The position numbers were made by a program, and so were the translations under genes. 64,000 bases of DNA from an uncultured Pelagibacteraceae bacterium (GTDB lineage: Bacteria > Pseudomonadota > Alphaproteobacteria > Pelagibacterales > Pelagibacteraceae), in NCBI GenBank assembly GCA_902619835.1, contig CACNFS010000001.1, forward strand, positions 62,001 through 126,000, written 5' to 3'. Under the pieces are notes generated by a model. The model saw only the letters and a program-made list of their open reading frames with translations, was not told where the DNA came from and did not search any database. This document shows, one piece after another, positions 7,983-17,999 of this stretch. Every line of letters starts with the position of its first letter. The first letter of the stretch is position 1.

Positions 7983-10423
7983 AATTTAAAAATTTAGAAA
8001 TGACAGGTTTTAAGTCTTTTTCTGAAAAGACCACCGTGATGATTGAAAAAGGTCTTACAGGGATAGTTGGGCCTAATGGTTGCGGCAAATCTAATATTGT
8101 AGAAGCGCTTAGATGGTGTATGGGTGAAAATTCAGCAAAAAGTATGAGAGGCTCTGGAATGGAGGATGTAATTTTTTCTGGTACTTCTAATCGTGCTTCA
8201 AAAAATATTTCTGAAGTAGCTTTGTTATTAGATAATTTGGAAAAAACTGGTCCAGTTCAATACAAAGACTTCGATGAAATTTCTATTAAAAGAAAAATTG
8301 AAAAAGATAAAGGTTCAAAATATTTTATAAATGATAAAGAAGTAAGAGCAAGGGATGTTCAAACTTTTTTTGCGGATCTTTCAACTGGTGCTCACTCCCC
8401 CTCGCTAATAAGCCAAGGAAGAATTGGCCAATTAGTTATTGCTAAACCAATTGAAAGAAAATCTATTCTTGAAGAAGCTGCTGGCATCTCAGGTATTCAT
8501 TCAAGAAGACAAGAAGCAGAAAATAGACTTAATGCTGCTGAAAATAACCTTAAAAGGGCTGATGAATTAAAGCGACAACAACAAAAACAGCTCGATAATT
8601 TAAAAAAACAAGCTGAGGAGGCTACAAGATATAAAGAAATTTCAAGAAATATCAAAAAAATAGAAGCTGGATTATATTTTTTAAAAATAAAAGAAATTGA
8701 AAAAGATAAAAAACAAATTTTAGAAAAATTGAGTGAAATTGAAGATGAAATAAGTGCAATAAATATTGATTATAATCACAACAATACTTTGCTGGATGAA
8801 GAAAATAAAAAACTTGCGCCTTTAAGAGATAAACAAATGGAAAGCGCCGCTACACTTCAAAAACTAAATTTAGATATGTCGAATCTTGTGGAGGAGGAAG
8901 CTAGAGTGAAATCATTACAAGAGAAGCTTGAAAAATCCATTAAAACCATCGTTTCTGATTTAGAGAGAGAAAAAAGTATTTCGTTAGATGCTGATCTAAA
9001 TGAAAAAAGAATTTCAAAAGAAAAGGAGGATCTACTAAATACTGAAAATAAATTATTAGATGTTGAAAATAGTTCCACCAAGGAACTTCAGGCATCGAAA
9101 GCTGAATTAGATAACCTTTTAAATCTCTTAGATTTAACTCTAAATAAAATTGAGAAAGATATAGATGAAGACAAAAAACTTTCTAAAAATTTGTTCAAAG
9201 AATTAAGACAACTTGTAAATAAAATTACTGCTTCTCAAGAAGAGTATGCAGAAAAATACGGAAAAAATAAATCAATCGAAAGTGATTCGATCAAAAGAAA
9301 AGAAAGAATCAAAAATATTGATATAGAACTAGAAAATTGGAGAAATTTGAAAACAAATTCAGAGAAAATGATTTCTGAACTTAACAATCGGAAAAACAAA
9401 ATTGAACTTGAAATAAATGAAAATCAAAAAAATCCGGAAAGAATTGCAACCTCTAAAGGTCAAAATTTACAAAACCTTGAAAATATAAAAAAAAGAAACG
9501 AAGAAATTCAAAATGAATTGATTGAGGCTGAAAAAAAATATAATGCAATCAATAAAAATCTTAAAGAAGTTCAATCAAAACTTTCAGATCTAAAAGAAAA
9601 TAAAGCGAGAAATGAGGCGACTATTGAAGGAATAGAAAATAGAAAAAAAGACATACTTTATTCAGTTAAAAACGAACTTAATATTGAAAGCGAAACATCA
9701 ATATTACCTCAGTCAGATTTAAGTGGTATTGAAGAAGTAAATTATCCTAGTATTGAAGAACAAACTGAAAAAATTGAAAAAACGAAAAAACAAAGGGATT
9801 CTTTGGGATCAGTAAATTTAAGAGCAGATGAGGAAACTAAAAAGTATGAAACAGATATAAAGAAGATGGAAGATGATAGAGCGGATCTTTATTCGGCCAT
9901 TGTAAAGCTTAAAACGAGTATTGATGAACTAAACCAGAAAGGTAGAGAAAGATTGCTGGAAGCTTACACAAAAGTAAATAGAAAGTTTAACGAAGTGTAC
10001 ACAAAACTTTTTAATGGGGGCACTGCAAAAATTGAATTGGTTGACTCAGATGACCCGCTTGAAGCAGGTTTAGAAATGTTTGTTTCTCCTCCTGGAAAAA
10101 GACTTCAATCTATTACTTTACTATCAGGTGGTGAACAAGCTCTAACAGCTCTTTCCTTAATATTTGCGGTATTCTTAGTAAATCCCTCTCCAATATGTGT
10201 CTTAGATGAGGTTGATGCACCTTTAGATGATGCAAATGTAACACGATTTTGTAGTTTATTAGATGAGCTTACTAAAATTACAAACACTAAATTTATTATA
10301 ATTACCCACCATGCTTTAACGATGTCCAGAATGGACAGGCTCTACGGTGTGACAATGGCCGAGCAAGGAGTAAGTCAGCTGGTTTCGGTGGATCTTCAAA
10401 AAGCTGAAGAGTTGGTTGCTTAG
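7979..10423 (+). CDS. smc: Chromosome segregation ATPase SMC, short form
   Basis: Walker A GPNGCGKSNIVEALRWCMGE; signature LLSGGEQALTALSLIFA; Walker B ICVLDEVDAPLDDANV; 814 aa, no recognisable hinge. Confidence 0.93.
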   Translation: MKFKNLEMTGFKSFSEKTTVMIEKGLTGIVGPNGCGKSNIVEALRWCMGENSAKSMRGSGMEDVIFSGTSNRASKNISEVALLLDNLEKTGPVQYKDFDEISIKRKIEKDKGSKYFINDKEVRARDVQTFFADLSTGAHSPSLISQGRIGQLVIAKPIERKSILEEAAGISGIHSRRQEAENRLNAAENNLKRADELKRQQQKQLDNLKKQAEEATRYKEISRNIKKIEAGLYFLKIKEIEKDKKQILEKLSEIEDEISAINIDYNHNNTLLDEENKKLAPLRDKQMESAATLQKLNLDMSNLVEEEARVKSLQEKLEKSIKTIVSDLEREKSISLDADLNEKRISKEKEDLLNTENKLLDVENSSTKELQASKAELDNLLNLLDLTLNKIEKDIDEDKKLSKNLFKELRQLVNKITASQEEYAEKYGKNKSIESDSIKRKERIKNIDIELENWRNLKTNSEKMISELNNRKNKIELEINENQKNPERIATSKGQNLQNLENIKKRNEEIQNELIEAEKKYNAINKNLKEVQSKLSDLKENKARNEATIEGIENRKKDILYSVKNELNIESETSILPQSDLSGIEEVNYPSIEEQTEKIEKTKKQRDSLGSVNLRADEETKKYETDIKKMEDDRADLYSAIVKLKTSIDELNQKGRERLLEAYTKVNRKFNEVYTKLFNGGTAKIELVDSDDPLEAGLEMFVSPPGKRLQSITLLSGGEQALTALSLIFAVFLVNPSPICVLDEVDAPLDDANVTRFCSLLDELTKITNTKFIIITHHALTMSRMDRLYGVTMAEQGVSQLVSVDLQKAEELVA

Positions 10424-10430
10424 TTTTAAT

Positions 10431-10715
10431 ATGACTGTTCCAGATGATTTTAAAACTCGCCTTAAAATTGCAAAATCCAAAATAAAAACACAACTTCAAA
10501 ATGATAATGAAAAAAAAGGATCATTTATGGGAAACGCCTTTAAATTAGGCACTGAACTTGTAGCTTCAGTGGCAGTTGGGACAATTATTGGGTTTATTTT
10601 AGATAATTGGTTTGATACTAAACCTTGGTTAATAATAATTTTCTTTTTTTTGGGAGCAGCAGCAGGCATGTTAAATGTGATTAGGGCAGCTAACAAAATG
10701 CAGAGAGAGGACTAA
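10431..10715 (+). CDS. atpI: F0F1 ATP synthase AtpI/AtpZ-like protein
   Basis: Two TM segments, located just before atpB; start trimmed to MTVPDDF. Confidence 0.8.
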   Translation: MTVPDDFKTRLKIAKSKIKTQLQNDNEKKGSFMGNAFKLGTELVASVAVGTIIGFILDNWFDTKPWLIIIFFFLGAAAGMLNVIRAANKMQRED

Positions 10716-10723
10716 GAATAAAC

Positions 10724-11458
10724 ATGGCAAGCAATCCAATGCAACAATTTACAGTCCACAGAATTGGACCTGAAATAAAAATTGCAGGTATTGATTTATC
10801 TTTTACCAATGCAAGCCTATTCATGGTCATAAGTGCGTCAATTGTTTTGTTATTTTTGTTTTTAGGTTCGAAGGAAAAAAAAATTATTCCAAGTAAAATT
10901 CAATATGTTGCTGAGTTATTTTATACTTTTGTAGCAAAGATGATAAGTGATACTGCTGGATCAAAAGCTAAACCATACTTCCCATTTATATTTAGTTTAT
11001 TTATGTTCGTACTTTTATGTAATATGGTTGGGATGATTCCTTACTCATTTACAGTAACTAGCCACATTATAGTTACTTTAATTATGGCTTTATTTATTTT
11101 TATAGCTGTAACGATCATCGGTTTCTTTAAACATGGTTTAAAATACTTAAGTATCTTTGTGCCAAGTGGTGTGCCGAAGGTACTTTTGCCTTTAATCACC
11201 ATAATTGAAATAATTTCTTATTTGAGCAGACCCGTTAGCTTATCAGTTCGTTTATTTGCAAATATGATGGCAGGTCATACTATGTTAAAAGTTTTTGGAG
11301 GTTTTGTAGTAAGTTTAGGTATACTAGGTGGTTGGTTGCCACTTAGTTTTTCAGTTGCACTAACAGGCTTAGAAATTTTAGTAGCGTTTTTACAAGCTTA
11401 TGTTTTTGCAATTTTAACCTGTATCTATTTAAATGATGCATTAAATTTACACCATTAA
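10724..11458 (+). CDS. atpB: ATP synthase F0 subunit a
   Basis: SVRLFANMMAGH and ILVAFLQAYVFAILTCIYLNDA motifs. Confidence 0.95.
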   Translation: MASNPMQQFTVHRIGPEIKIAGIDLSFTNASLFMVISASIVLLFLFLGSKEKKIIPSKIQYVAELFYTFVAKMISDTAGSKAKPYFPFIFSLFMFVLLCNMVGMIPYSFTVTSHIIVTLIMALFIFIAVTIIGFFKHGLKYLSIFVPSGVPKVLLPLITIIEIISYLSRPVSLSVRLFANMMAGHTMLKVFGGFVVSLGILGGWLPLSFSVALTGLEILVAFLQAYVFAILTCIYLNDALNLHH

Positions 11459-11475
11459 TTAATAAAGGAGGAAAA

Positions 11476-11703
11476 ATGGAGTTAGAAGCGGCAAAAATGA
11501 TTGGGGCGGGTCTCGCTGCAATCGCATTAGCTGGTGCAGGAGTAGGTATCGGAATTATTTTCGGTAACTACCTTTCTGGAGCAATGAGAAATCCGTCTGC
11601 TGCGCAAAAACAATTCCCAAACTTGTTATTGGGTTTTGCTCTAGCAGAAGCAACTGGACTATTCGGCCTTGTAGTAGCTTTAATTATTTTATTTGCATTT
11701 TAG
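11476..11703 (+). CDS. atpE: ATP synthase F0 subunit c
   Basis: 75 aa; GAGVGIGIIFGNYLSGAMRNPSA and FALAEATGLFGLVVALIILF. Confidence 0.95.
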   Translation: MELEAAKMIGAGLAAIALAGAGVGIGIIFGNYLSGAMRNPSAAQKQFPNLLLGFALAEATGLFGLVVALIILFAF

Positions 11704-11713
11704 TAAATTAAAT

Positions 11714-12289
11714 ATGAAAAGTTTATTAGGATTATTAATAGTTCTTGCGCCCATCAATATTGAATTGAATGCAGCTGAGGCTGGTATGCCTCAGCTGGAT
11801 CCAACGTATTGGGCATCTCAAGCGTTTTGGCTAATACTAGTATTTTCAATTCTTTACATCTCAATCTCAAAATTTTACTTACCTAAGATTAAGGATAACT
11901 TAGACAATCGAGAAAATAAGATTAAAGAAGATTTAGAAAATGCTAATAAATATAAAGAAGAATCAGAATTAAAACTTAAAGAATACGAGTCCATTCTCGT
12001 AAATGCTAAAAAGGAAGTTTCTAAAATATATTTTGACTCAAAAAATATTTTAGATAAAGATATTCAGTCAAAAAAAGAGTCGGTAGAAAAAGAAATTGAA
12101 AAAGAAATACTTAAAGCACAAAAAGAAATTACAGAGTTAAAAAAAAATTCTTTAACATCTATTCAAAATATTTCACAAAATATTGCATCAAATATAATTG
12201 AAAAATTAACTGGTGATAAATTAAATGATAGCAGTATTAGGGCAGCTGTAGAAGAAACCTCAAAAAAAAGTCTTAGTAAATATTTATGA
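11714..12289 (+). CDS. ATP synthase F0 subunit b'
   Basis: N-terminal hydrophobic segment plus charged coiled coil, between atpE and second b subunit. Confidence 0.85.
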   Translation: MKSLLGLLIVLAPINIELNAAEAGMPQLDPTYWASQAFWLILVFSILYISISKFYLPKIKDNLDNRENKIKEDLENANKYKEESELKLKEYESILVNAKKEVSKIYFDSKNILDKDIQSKKESVEKEIEKEILKAQKEITELKKNSLTSIQNISQNIASNIIEKLTGDKLNDSSIRAAVEETSKKSLSKYL

Positions 12290-12783
12290 TATTAGATGCA
12301 ACTTTTTGGGTAACTGTTTCTTTTTTTATTTTTATTGGAATACTTGTGTATTTCAAAATTCCTCAAAAAATAAAGACAACACTTGATCAAAGTATCTTAA
12401 ACATAAAAGACCAAATTCTTGAAGCAGAGAAACTTAAAGAAGATGCAAAAAATATTTTAATTGAACATGAAAAAAGGATTTCAAATTCAAGAAATGAAGT
12501 AAAAAAAATGATAGATAAAGCTCATGAGGAAGCAGAAAAAAATGTATTAAAAGCTAATAAGGAATTTCATATTTTGATGGAAAACAGGAAAGTCAATGCA
12601 GAGGCCAGAGTAAAGCAGCTAAAAAATCAAGCAATTAAAGATATCAAAAACGCTTCTGTTAAAATAGCAGTGGAGACAGTGGAAAAATTGATCAAAAACT
12701 CCTTAGATAAAAGCAAATTAGATAAAATTTACATTTCTAGTATAGAAGAAACAAAATTAGCACTTAAGAAAAAATCCAGTTAG
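12286..12783 (+). CDS. atpF: ATP synthase F0 subunit b
   Basis: ATFWVTVSFFIFIGILVYFKIPQKI TM plus coiled coil; overlaps b' by 4 nt. Confidence 0.88.
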   Translation: MILDATFWVTVSFFIFIGILVYFKIPQKIKTTLDQSILNIKDQILEAEKLKEDAKNILIEHEKRISNSRNEVKKMIDKAHEEAEKNVLKANKEFHILMENRKVNAEARVKQLKNQAIKDIKNASVKIAVETVEKLIKNSLDKSKLDKIYISSIEETKLALKKKSS

Positions 12784-12798
12784 TATAGGCCATAAAAA

Positions 12799-14274
12799 AT
12801 GGCAAAAAAAACAATTGTTATTGGTTCAGGATTTGGAGGTCTAGCTGCTGCGCTTAGATTAAAAGCAAAAGGCCATAAAGTCACTTTAGTAGAAAAACAC
12901 CCTGATCTTGGTGGTCGAGCAAGAGTTTTTAAAAAAGATCAGTTTATTTACGACGGTGGTCCTACAGTAATAACTGCCCCATATCTTTTTGAAGAATTAT
13001 TTTCACTTTTTAATAAAAATATTTCTGACTACGTCGAAATAGTACCATTAGATCTATGGTACAGATTTGTATTTAGTAATGGTGATACATTCGACTACAA
13101 CGGTGATGATAAATCTATGGAGGAACAAGTTAAAAAGTTTAACCCCTCTGATTATAACGGATATAAAAATTTGGTAAGTTTTACTGAAAAAATTTTTGAT
13201 AAAGGTTTTACGGATTTGTCTGATAAGCCTTTTAATAATTTATTCTTTATGATTAAGCAAGTTCCATCTTTATTAAAATTAAAAAGTTATAAGTCTGTTT
13301 ATGGTTTAGTTTCAAACTACATAACCAATGAAAAATTAAGAAGAGTATTTAGTATGCACCCTCTTTTAGTAGGTGGCAATCCTTTCAGTACTACTTCGAT
13401 ATATACGCTAATTTTATTTTTAGAGAAAAAATGGGGGATTCACTACTCAATGGGAGGAACAGGAAGTGTTGTTAAAGCTTTAGAAAAACTAATGGTTGAA
13501 GAAAATATCAAAATTATCAAAAACGCTGAAGTTACTGAAATACTTACAAAAAACAAAAAGGTTAAGGGTGTTAAAATAAATAATTCAAAAATAATAAATA
13601 GCGATTATGTAATTTGTAATTCTGATCCCCCTAATGTTTACAACAACTTGATAAAATCAAAAGAAGATTACGATTTTTTATTTAAACAAAAAATGAAAAG
13701 AATGGATTATTCAATGGGATTATTTGTTTATTATTTTGGCTCTAAAAAAAAATACAGCGATGTTGCTCATCATACGATTTATTTTGGAGAAGCTTATGAA
13801 AAACATCTTGATAAAATCTTTGAGAAGAAAATACTATCTGATGACATTAGCTATTATTTACATCGACCATCAGCAACAGATCCTAATATGGCTCCAAAGG
13901 GCCAGGATGCTTTTTATGTATTGGTTCCAGTGCCAAATAATTTGTCCAAAGTAAATTGGATTGAGGAAGGTAATAAATTTAAAGATTTAGTTTTAGATAA
14001 AATGGATAAAACTGTTCTACCTGGTATTAAAGATAATTTGGTAAGTGATTTTTATTTAACACCTGATTACTTTGAAATAGATCTAGCAACTCTTTATGGA
14101 TCTGGTTTTTCAATTCAGCCAAAATTTTCTCAGTCAGCTTATTTTAGATTTCATAATCAATCTGAAATATATAATAACTTATACTTTGTTGGTGCAGGAA
14201 CACACCCAGGTGCAGGAATGCCCGGTGTCCTTTCTTCAGCAAAAGTCTTAGACAAATTATTTAATGAAAAGTAA
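12799..14274 (+). CDS. crtI: Phytoene desaturase
   Basis: TIVIGSGFGGLAAALRLKAKGHKVTLVEKHPDLGGRA; YFVGAGTHPGAGMPGVLSSAK. Confidence 0.95.
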   Translation: MAKKTIVIGSGFGGLAAALRLKAKGHKVTLVEKHPDLGGRARVFKKDQFIYDGGPTVITAPYLFEELFSLFNKNISDYVEIVPLDLWYRFVFSNGDTFDYNGDDKSMEEQVKKFNPSDYNGYKNLVSFTEKIFDKGFTDLSDKPFNNLFFMIKQVPSLLKLKSYKSVYGLVSNYITNEKLRRVFSMHPLLVGGNPFSTTSIYTLILFLEKKWGIHYSMGGTGSVVKALEKLMVEENIKIIKNAEVTEILTKNKKVKGVKINNSKIINSDYVICNSDPPNVYNNLIKSKEDYDFLFKQKMKRMDYSMGLFVYYFGSKKKYSDVAHHTIYFGEAYEKHLDKIFEKKILSDDISYYLHRPSATDPNMAPKGQDAFYVLVPVPNNLSKVNWIEEGNKFKDLVLDKMDKTVLPGIKDNLVSDFYLTPDYFEIDLATLYGSGFSIQPKFSQSAYFRFHNQSEIYNNLYFVGAGTHPGAGMPGVLSSAKVLDKLFNEK

Positions 14275-15112
14275 TTTATTAAAAAAACACGCTAAATCTT
14301 TTTATTGGGCAAGTTTTTTTCTATCAAATAAAACTTTGGATAAATGCTCATCTTTATATAATTTCTGTAGAACCTTAGACGATATAGTTGATGATAGTAA
14401 CTATCTAAATATAAAGAAAGAAATTTTCTTAAGCTTTAAAAAAGATTTTGAAAATAAAAATCTAGATAACCAAATTATAAAAGATATGTGGTCAATTATT
14501 GATAGTGAAAATATTTCTAAACGAATAATAATAGATTTATTTGATGGAGTTGAAACAGACTTAAAGGAGAAAGTAGTGATTAATTCCAAGAAAGATTTAC
14601 TTGTTTACTCTTATAGAGTGGCAGGAACAGTTGGATTAATGATGTCAAAGATATTGAAAGTTAAAAATAAAGAATCTCTAAAAGGCGCAATTGATCTAGG
14701 GATAGCTATGCAACTCACAAATATTGCCCGAGATGTTTGTGAAGATAAAACGCGTAATAGACAATATATTAATCACGATTTTTCGTCAATTCGAGCTATT
14801 ATAAATGAGTCTCAAACATTTTACGAAAAGTCATTTAAATCTATTAGCAGTATACCAATTAAATCTAGATTTGCAGTTATTGTTGCAAGACGAGTTTATA
14901 GAAAAATTAATGACTACATTCTTAAACAAAAAAACATAGATAATTATAATAAAGCTGGCAAAATATATGTGCCGGTATTTGAAAAGGTAGTTCAGACTTT
15001 TTTATCTATTTTTGATTTTATTAAGTTATTATTCATAAAAAATTTAAATTATGACAATCAATTAAATCATAATATTTTAGAACAAGATATTAATTTGAAT
15101 GAGAGAATTTGA
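14264..15112 (+). CDS. crtB: Phytoene synthase
   Basis: FCRTLDDIVDDS and LGIAMQLTNIARDVCEDKTRNRQYI motifs. Confidence 0.93.
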   Translation: MKSNLLKKHAKSFYWASFFLSNKTLDKCSSLYNFCRTLDDIVDDSNYLNIKKEIFLSFKKDFENKNLDNQIIKDMWSIIDSENISKRIIIDLFDGVETDLKEKVVINSKKDLLVYSYRVAGTVGLMMSKILKVKNKESLKGAIDLGIAMQLTNIARDVCEDKTRNRQYINHDFSSIRAIINESQTFYEKSFKSISSIPIKSRFAVIVARRVYRKINDYILKQKNIDNYNKAGKIYVPVFEKVVQTFLSIFDFIKLLFIKNLNYDNQLNHNILEQDINLNERI

Positions 15113-16166
15113 TTATATTATTGTTGGAGGTGGATGTGCAGGTTTATCCTTGGCATATGAGCTTGAAACAAATGATAAGTTAAAAGAGAAAACTTTAGCA
15201 ATAATTGAAACCCGTGAAGAGTATAAAAGAGACAAAACTTGGTCATTCTGGAAAGTATTTGATCATAATTTTGAGGATTGTGTAATTAAAAGTTGGAATA
15301 ATTTTACAATTAATACTTCTGAAAGCACTAATGAATTATCAAACAAAAAATTTCCTTACCAAAGTATCGATAGTGGAAAATTTTATAAAAAAATAAATTC
15401 TAGACTTTCCACAAATTCCAATATCAGATTTTTTAAAAATCTAAACGAGATAAATTCAGAAAATTCAATAATTTTTAATAGTATTTTTGAAAAAGAACTT
15501 GATAAATCTGAGCTATGGCAACACTTTCAAGGTATCGAGATCGAGACACCTAAAAACATTTTTGATGAGGAAATAATAAACTTAATGGATTTTAATTGTG
15601 ATCAGAGAAATGATGTGCATTTTTTCTACACATTGCCATTCAGCAAAAACAAAGCTTTGATTGAAACTACTTGGTTATCAGCTTTAGAGGATCAAAGCCT
15701 CAGAGATTATGACCTCCAGTTAAAAAATTATATTGAGAATAATCTGGGTATAAAAAACTATAAAATAAATTTTACTGAAAAAGGAGCTATACCACTCTTT
15801 TCTCCTTCATTGAGAAATAGTAAAAAAATAATTAATATTGGATCAGCTGGAGGGATGACTCGGTTAAGTACAGGTTACACTTTTTTAAATATTCAAGAAC
15901 ATAGCCGTTATATTGTAAAAAACATTGACGATATTTATAAAGCAAAAATATTTTCCTTGGGGAAAAAATATCAATTTTTGGATAAAATATTTCTAAAAGT
16001 ATTAGAAAAATATCCCGAAAAAATGCCTAAAATTTTTTTTAATATGTTTAAAACTTCTTCAAATACGATTATAAAATTTTTATCTAATAAAAGTAATATT
16101 TTTGAAGACATAAGTATTATCATCAAAATGCCGAAATTAATTTTTTTAAAAGCATTGTTTAATTAA
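15099..16166 (+). CDS. crtY: Lycopene beta-cyclase
   Basis: DYIIVGGGCAGLSLAYEL; KTWSFW; IGSAGGMTRLSTGYTFLNIQ; within crt cluster. Confidence 0.92.
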   Translation: MREFDYIIVGGGCAGLSLAYELETNDKLKEKTLAIIETREEYKRDKTWSFWKVFDHNFEDCVIKSWNNFTINTSESTNELSNKKFPYQSIDSGKFYKKINSRLSTNSNIRFFKNLNEINSENSIIFNSIFEKELDKSELWQHFQGIEIETPKNIFDEEIINLMDFNCDQRNDVHFFYTLPFSKNKALIETTWLSALEDQSLRDYDLQLKNYIENNLGIKNYKINFTEKGAIPLFSPSLRNSKKIINIGSAGGMTRLSTGYTFLNIQEHSRYIVKNIDDIYKAKIFSLGKKYQFLDKIFLKVLEKYPEKMPKIFFNMFKTSSNTIIKFLSNKSNIFEDISIIIKMPKLIFLKALFN

Positions 16167-17071
16167 TGGAAAATATTAACTTTAAGCACTCAATCATATT
16201 TTTTAATTTTTGTATTTTGATTAGCCCTTTTTATCTAATGCTCAATTTTGAGCCAGTTATATTTTGCTTATTTTTAATTTTAATTTTGGGAATTTCTCAC
16301 GGTGCATTAGATAATATCAAAGGAAAAAAGCTTTTAAAATTATTTGGATACAAACAAACTGTATCCTTTTATCTTGCCTATGTATTGATTTCATCTTTGA
16401 TAATAATATTCTGGCTGATGATTCCTAATACAATTTTATTACTATTTTTGATTGTGGCTGCCTATCATTTTGGAAAAGAAGATACAGTATTTTTTTTTAG
16501 GAAAAAGTTTTTCATATCTGAGTGTTTATTTTTCTTAAAAGGATCAGCTGTAATTATGGCTCCATTATTATTAAAGAGGGAAGAAACTAATGAAATATTT
16601 AGGACTCTAAATTTTAAAGTTTTTGAAGCAGGATTTTTTAGTAATGAATTTTTAATTGGAATGTTATGTCTTAGTTTTTTATCATCTATGTATATTTCAA
16701 AAAAAGAAAACACAAATCTAAAGGGTATCATGATCATGGACTTCTTTTCTTTAATCATACTAAATCTTTTTTTGTCGCCTATTTTAGCTTTCACTCTTTA
16801 TTTTTGTTTTCTTCACTCAATGAGGCATTCGATTACTCTTATTTTTGAACTGGATAGATCTTTCAAGCCAGGACTTAAAAAATTTATAATTAAAGCGATC
16901 CCGTTAACTTTTGTAACTGCAATAATATTTTTATTTGCAATATATTTTTTAAATAATTTTTATAAGATTGATGAGGCTATTTACAAGGTAATATTTATTG
17001 GTTTGGCGTCACTTACTTTTCCGCATATATTGTTAGAATATCTTTTAGAAAAAAATGAAAAAAGAACTTAA
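16166..17071 (+). CDS. blh: Brp/Blh beta-carotene 15,15'-dioxygenase (retinal synthesis)
   Basis: Polytopic; ISHGALDNIKGKK and AAYHFGKEDT motifs; directly after crtY. Confidence 0.9.
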   Translation: MENINFKHSIIFFNFCILISPFYLMLNFEPVIFCLFLILILGISHGALDNIKGKKLLKLFGYKQTVSFYLAYVLISSLIIIFWLMIPNTILLLFLIVAAYHFGKEDTVFFFRKKFFISECLFFLKGSAVIMAPLLLKREETNEIFRTLNFKVFEAGFFSNEFLIGMLCLSFLSSMYISKKENTNLKGIMIMDFFSLIILNLFLSPILAFTLYFCFLHSMRHSITLIFELDRSFKPGLKKFIIKAIPLTFVTAIIFLFAIYFLNNFYKIDEAIYKVIFIGLASLTFPHILLEYLLEKNEKRT

Positions 17072-17999
17072 AATTTATTTAGCATCACCAAGAGGATTTT
17101 GTGCTGGTGTTAAAAGAGCAATTGAAATAGTTGAAAAATCTATTAGCAAGTTTGGAGCTCCGGTATATGTTCGTCATGAAATAGTGCATAATAAGCAGGT
17201 TGTTGAAGAGTTAAAAGAAAAAGGTGCAATTTTCGTTGATGAATTATCTGACGTACAGGATGCAAGCAGACCTGTAATTTTCTCAGCTCATGGAGTACCA
17301 AAGTCAGTCCCAGAAGAGGCTAAATTAAAAAATTTATCCTTTGTAGATGCAACTTGTCCATTAGTTTCAAAAGTTCACAGAGAATCGGAACAATTAAATA
17401 AAAATGGTTTCGATATATTATTAATCGGACATAAAAATCACCCTGAAGTTATTGGCACAATGGGTCAACTTCCAAAAGGATCAATTAAACTAATCGAGAC
17501 AAAAAATGATGTTGATCTGCTAAAAGAAAGTGATTTCAAAAAACCTCTTGCATATATTACTCAAACAACTCTGTCCGTAGATGACACAGCTGAAATAATT
17601 GAAGCTCTTAAAAATAAGTTTCCAAAAATTAAAGGCCCTATTAAAGAGGATATATGTTACGCAACTACTAACAGACAGTCCGCAGTAAAAGAGATAGCTT
17701 CCAAGTGTGATATGTTTTTTGTAGTTGGTAGTCGTAACTCTTCTAATTCTGTCAGATTAGTTGAAGTTGCAAAAAAAGCTGGTTGTAATAATTCTCATTT
17801 AATGCATTCCGAAAAAGAAATTCCTTTTAACGAAATAGAAAATTCTGAAACCATTGGTATATCTTCTGGGGCGTCTGCACCAGAAAAGCTTGTTCAAAAT
17901 TTATTGGATAATATAAAAAAAGATAGAAAGGTTTCTATCGAAGAAGTAATAGTTGCAGAGGAAAAAGTTATATTTAAATTGCCGAAAGAACTCAATTAA
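17055..17999 (+). CDS. ispH: 4-hydroxy-3-methylbut-2-enyl diphosphate reductase
   Basis: LASPRGFCAGVKRAIEIVE, SAHGVPKSV, DATCPLVSKVH, SGASAPEKLV. Confidence 0.96.
   Translation: MKKELKIYLASPRGFCAGVKRAIEIVEKSISKFGAPVYVRHEIVHNKQVVEELKEKGAIFVDELSDVQDASRPVIFSAHGVPKSVPEEAKLKNLSFVDATCPLVSKVHRESEQLNKNGFDILLIGHKNHPEVIGTMGQLPKGSIKLIETKNDVDLLKESDFKKPLAYITQTTLSVDDTAEIIEALKNKFPKIKGPIKEDICYATTNRQSAVKEIASKCDMFFVVGSRNSSNSVRLVEVAKKAGCNNSHLMHSEKEIPFNEIENSETIGISSGASAPEKLVQNLLDNIKKDRKVSIEEVIVAEEKVIFKLPKELN

Noticed and set aside
8857-10696. Several - strand ORFs inside smc and atpI
   Set aside because: Antisense to strong CDSs; S/F-rich translations are the expected complement of K/E-rich coiled coil.
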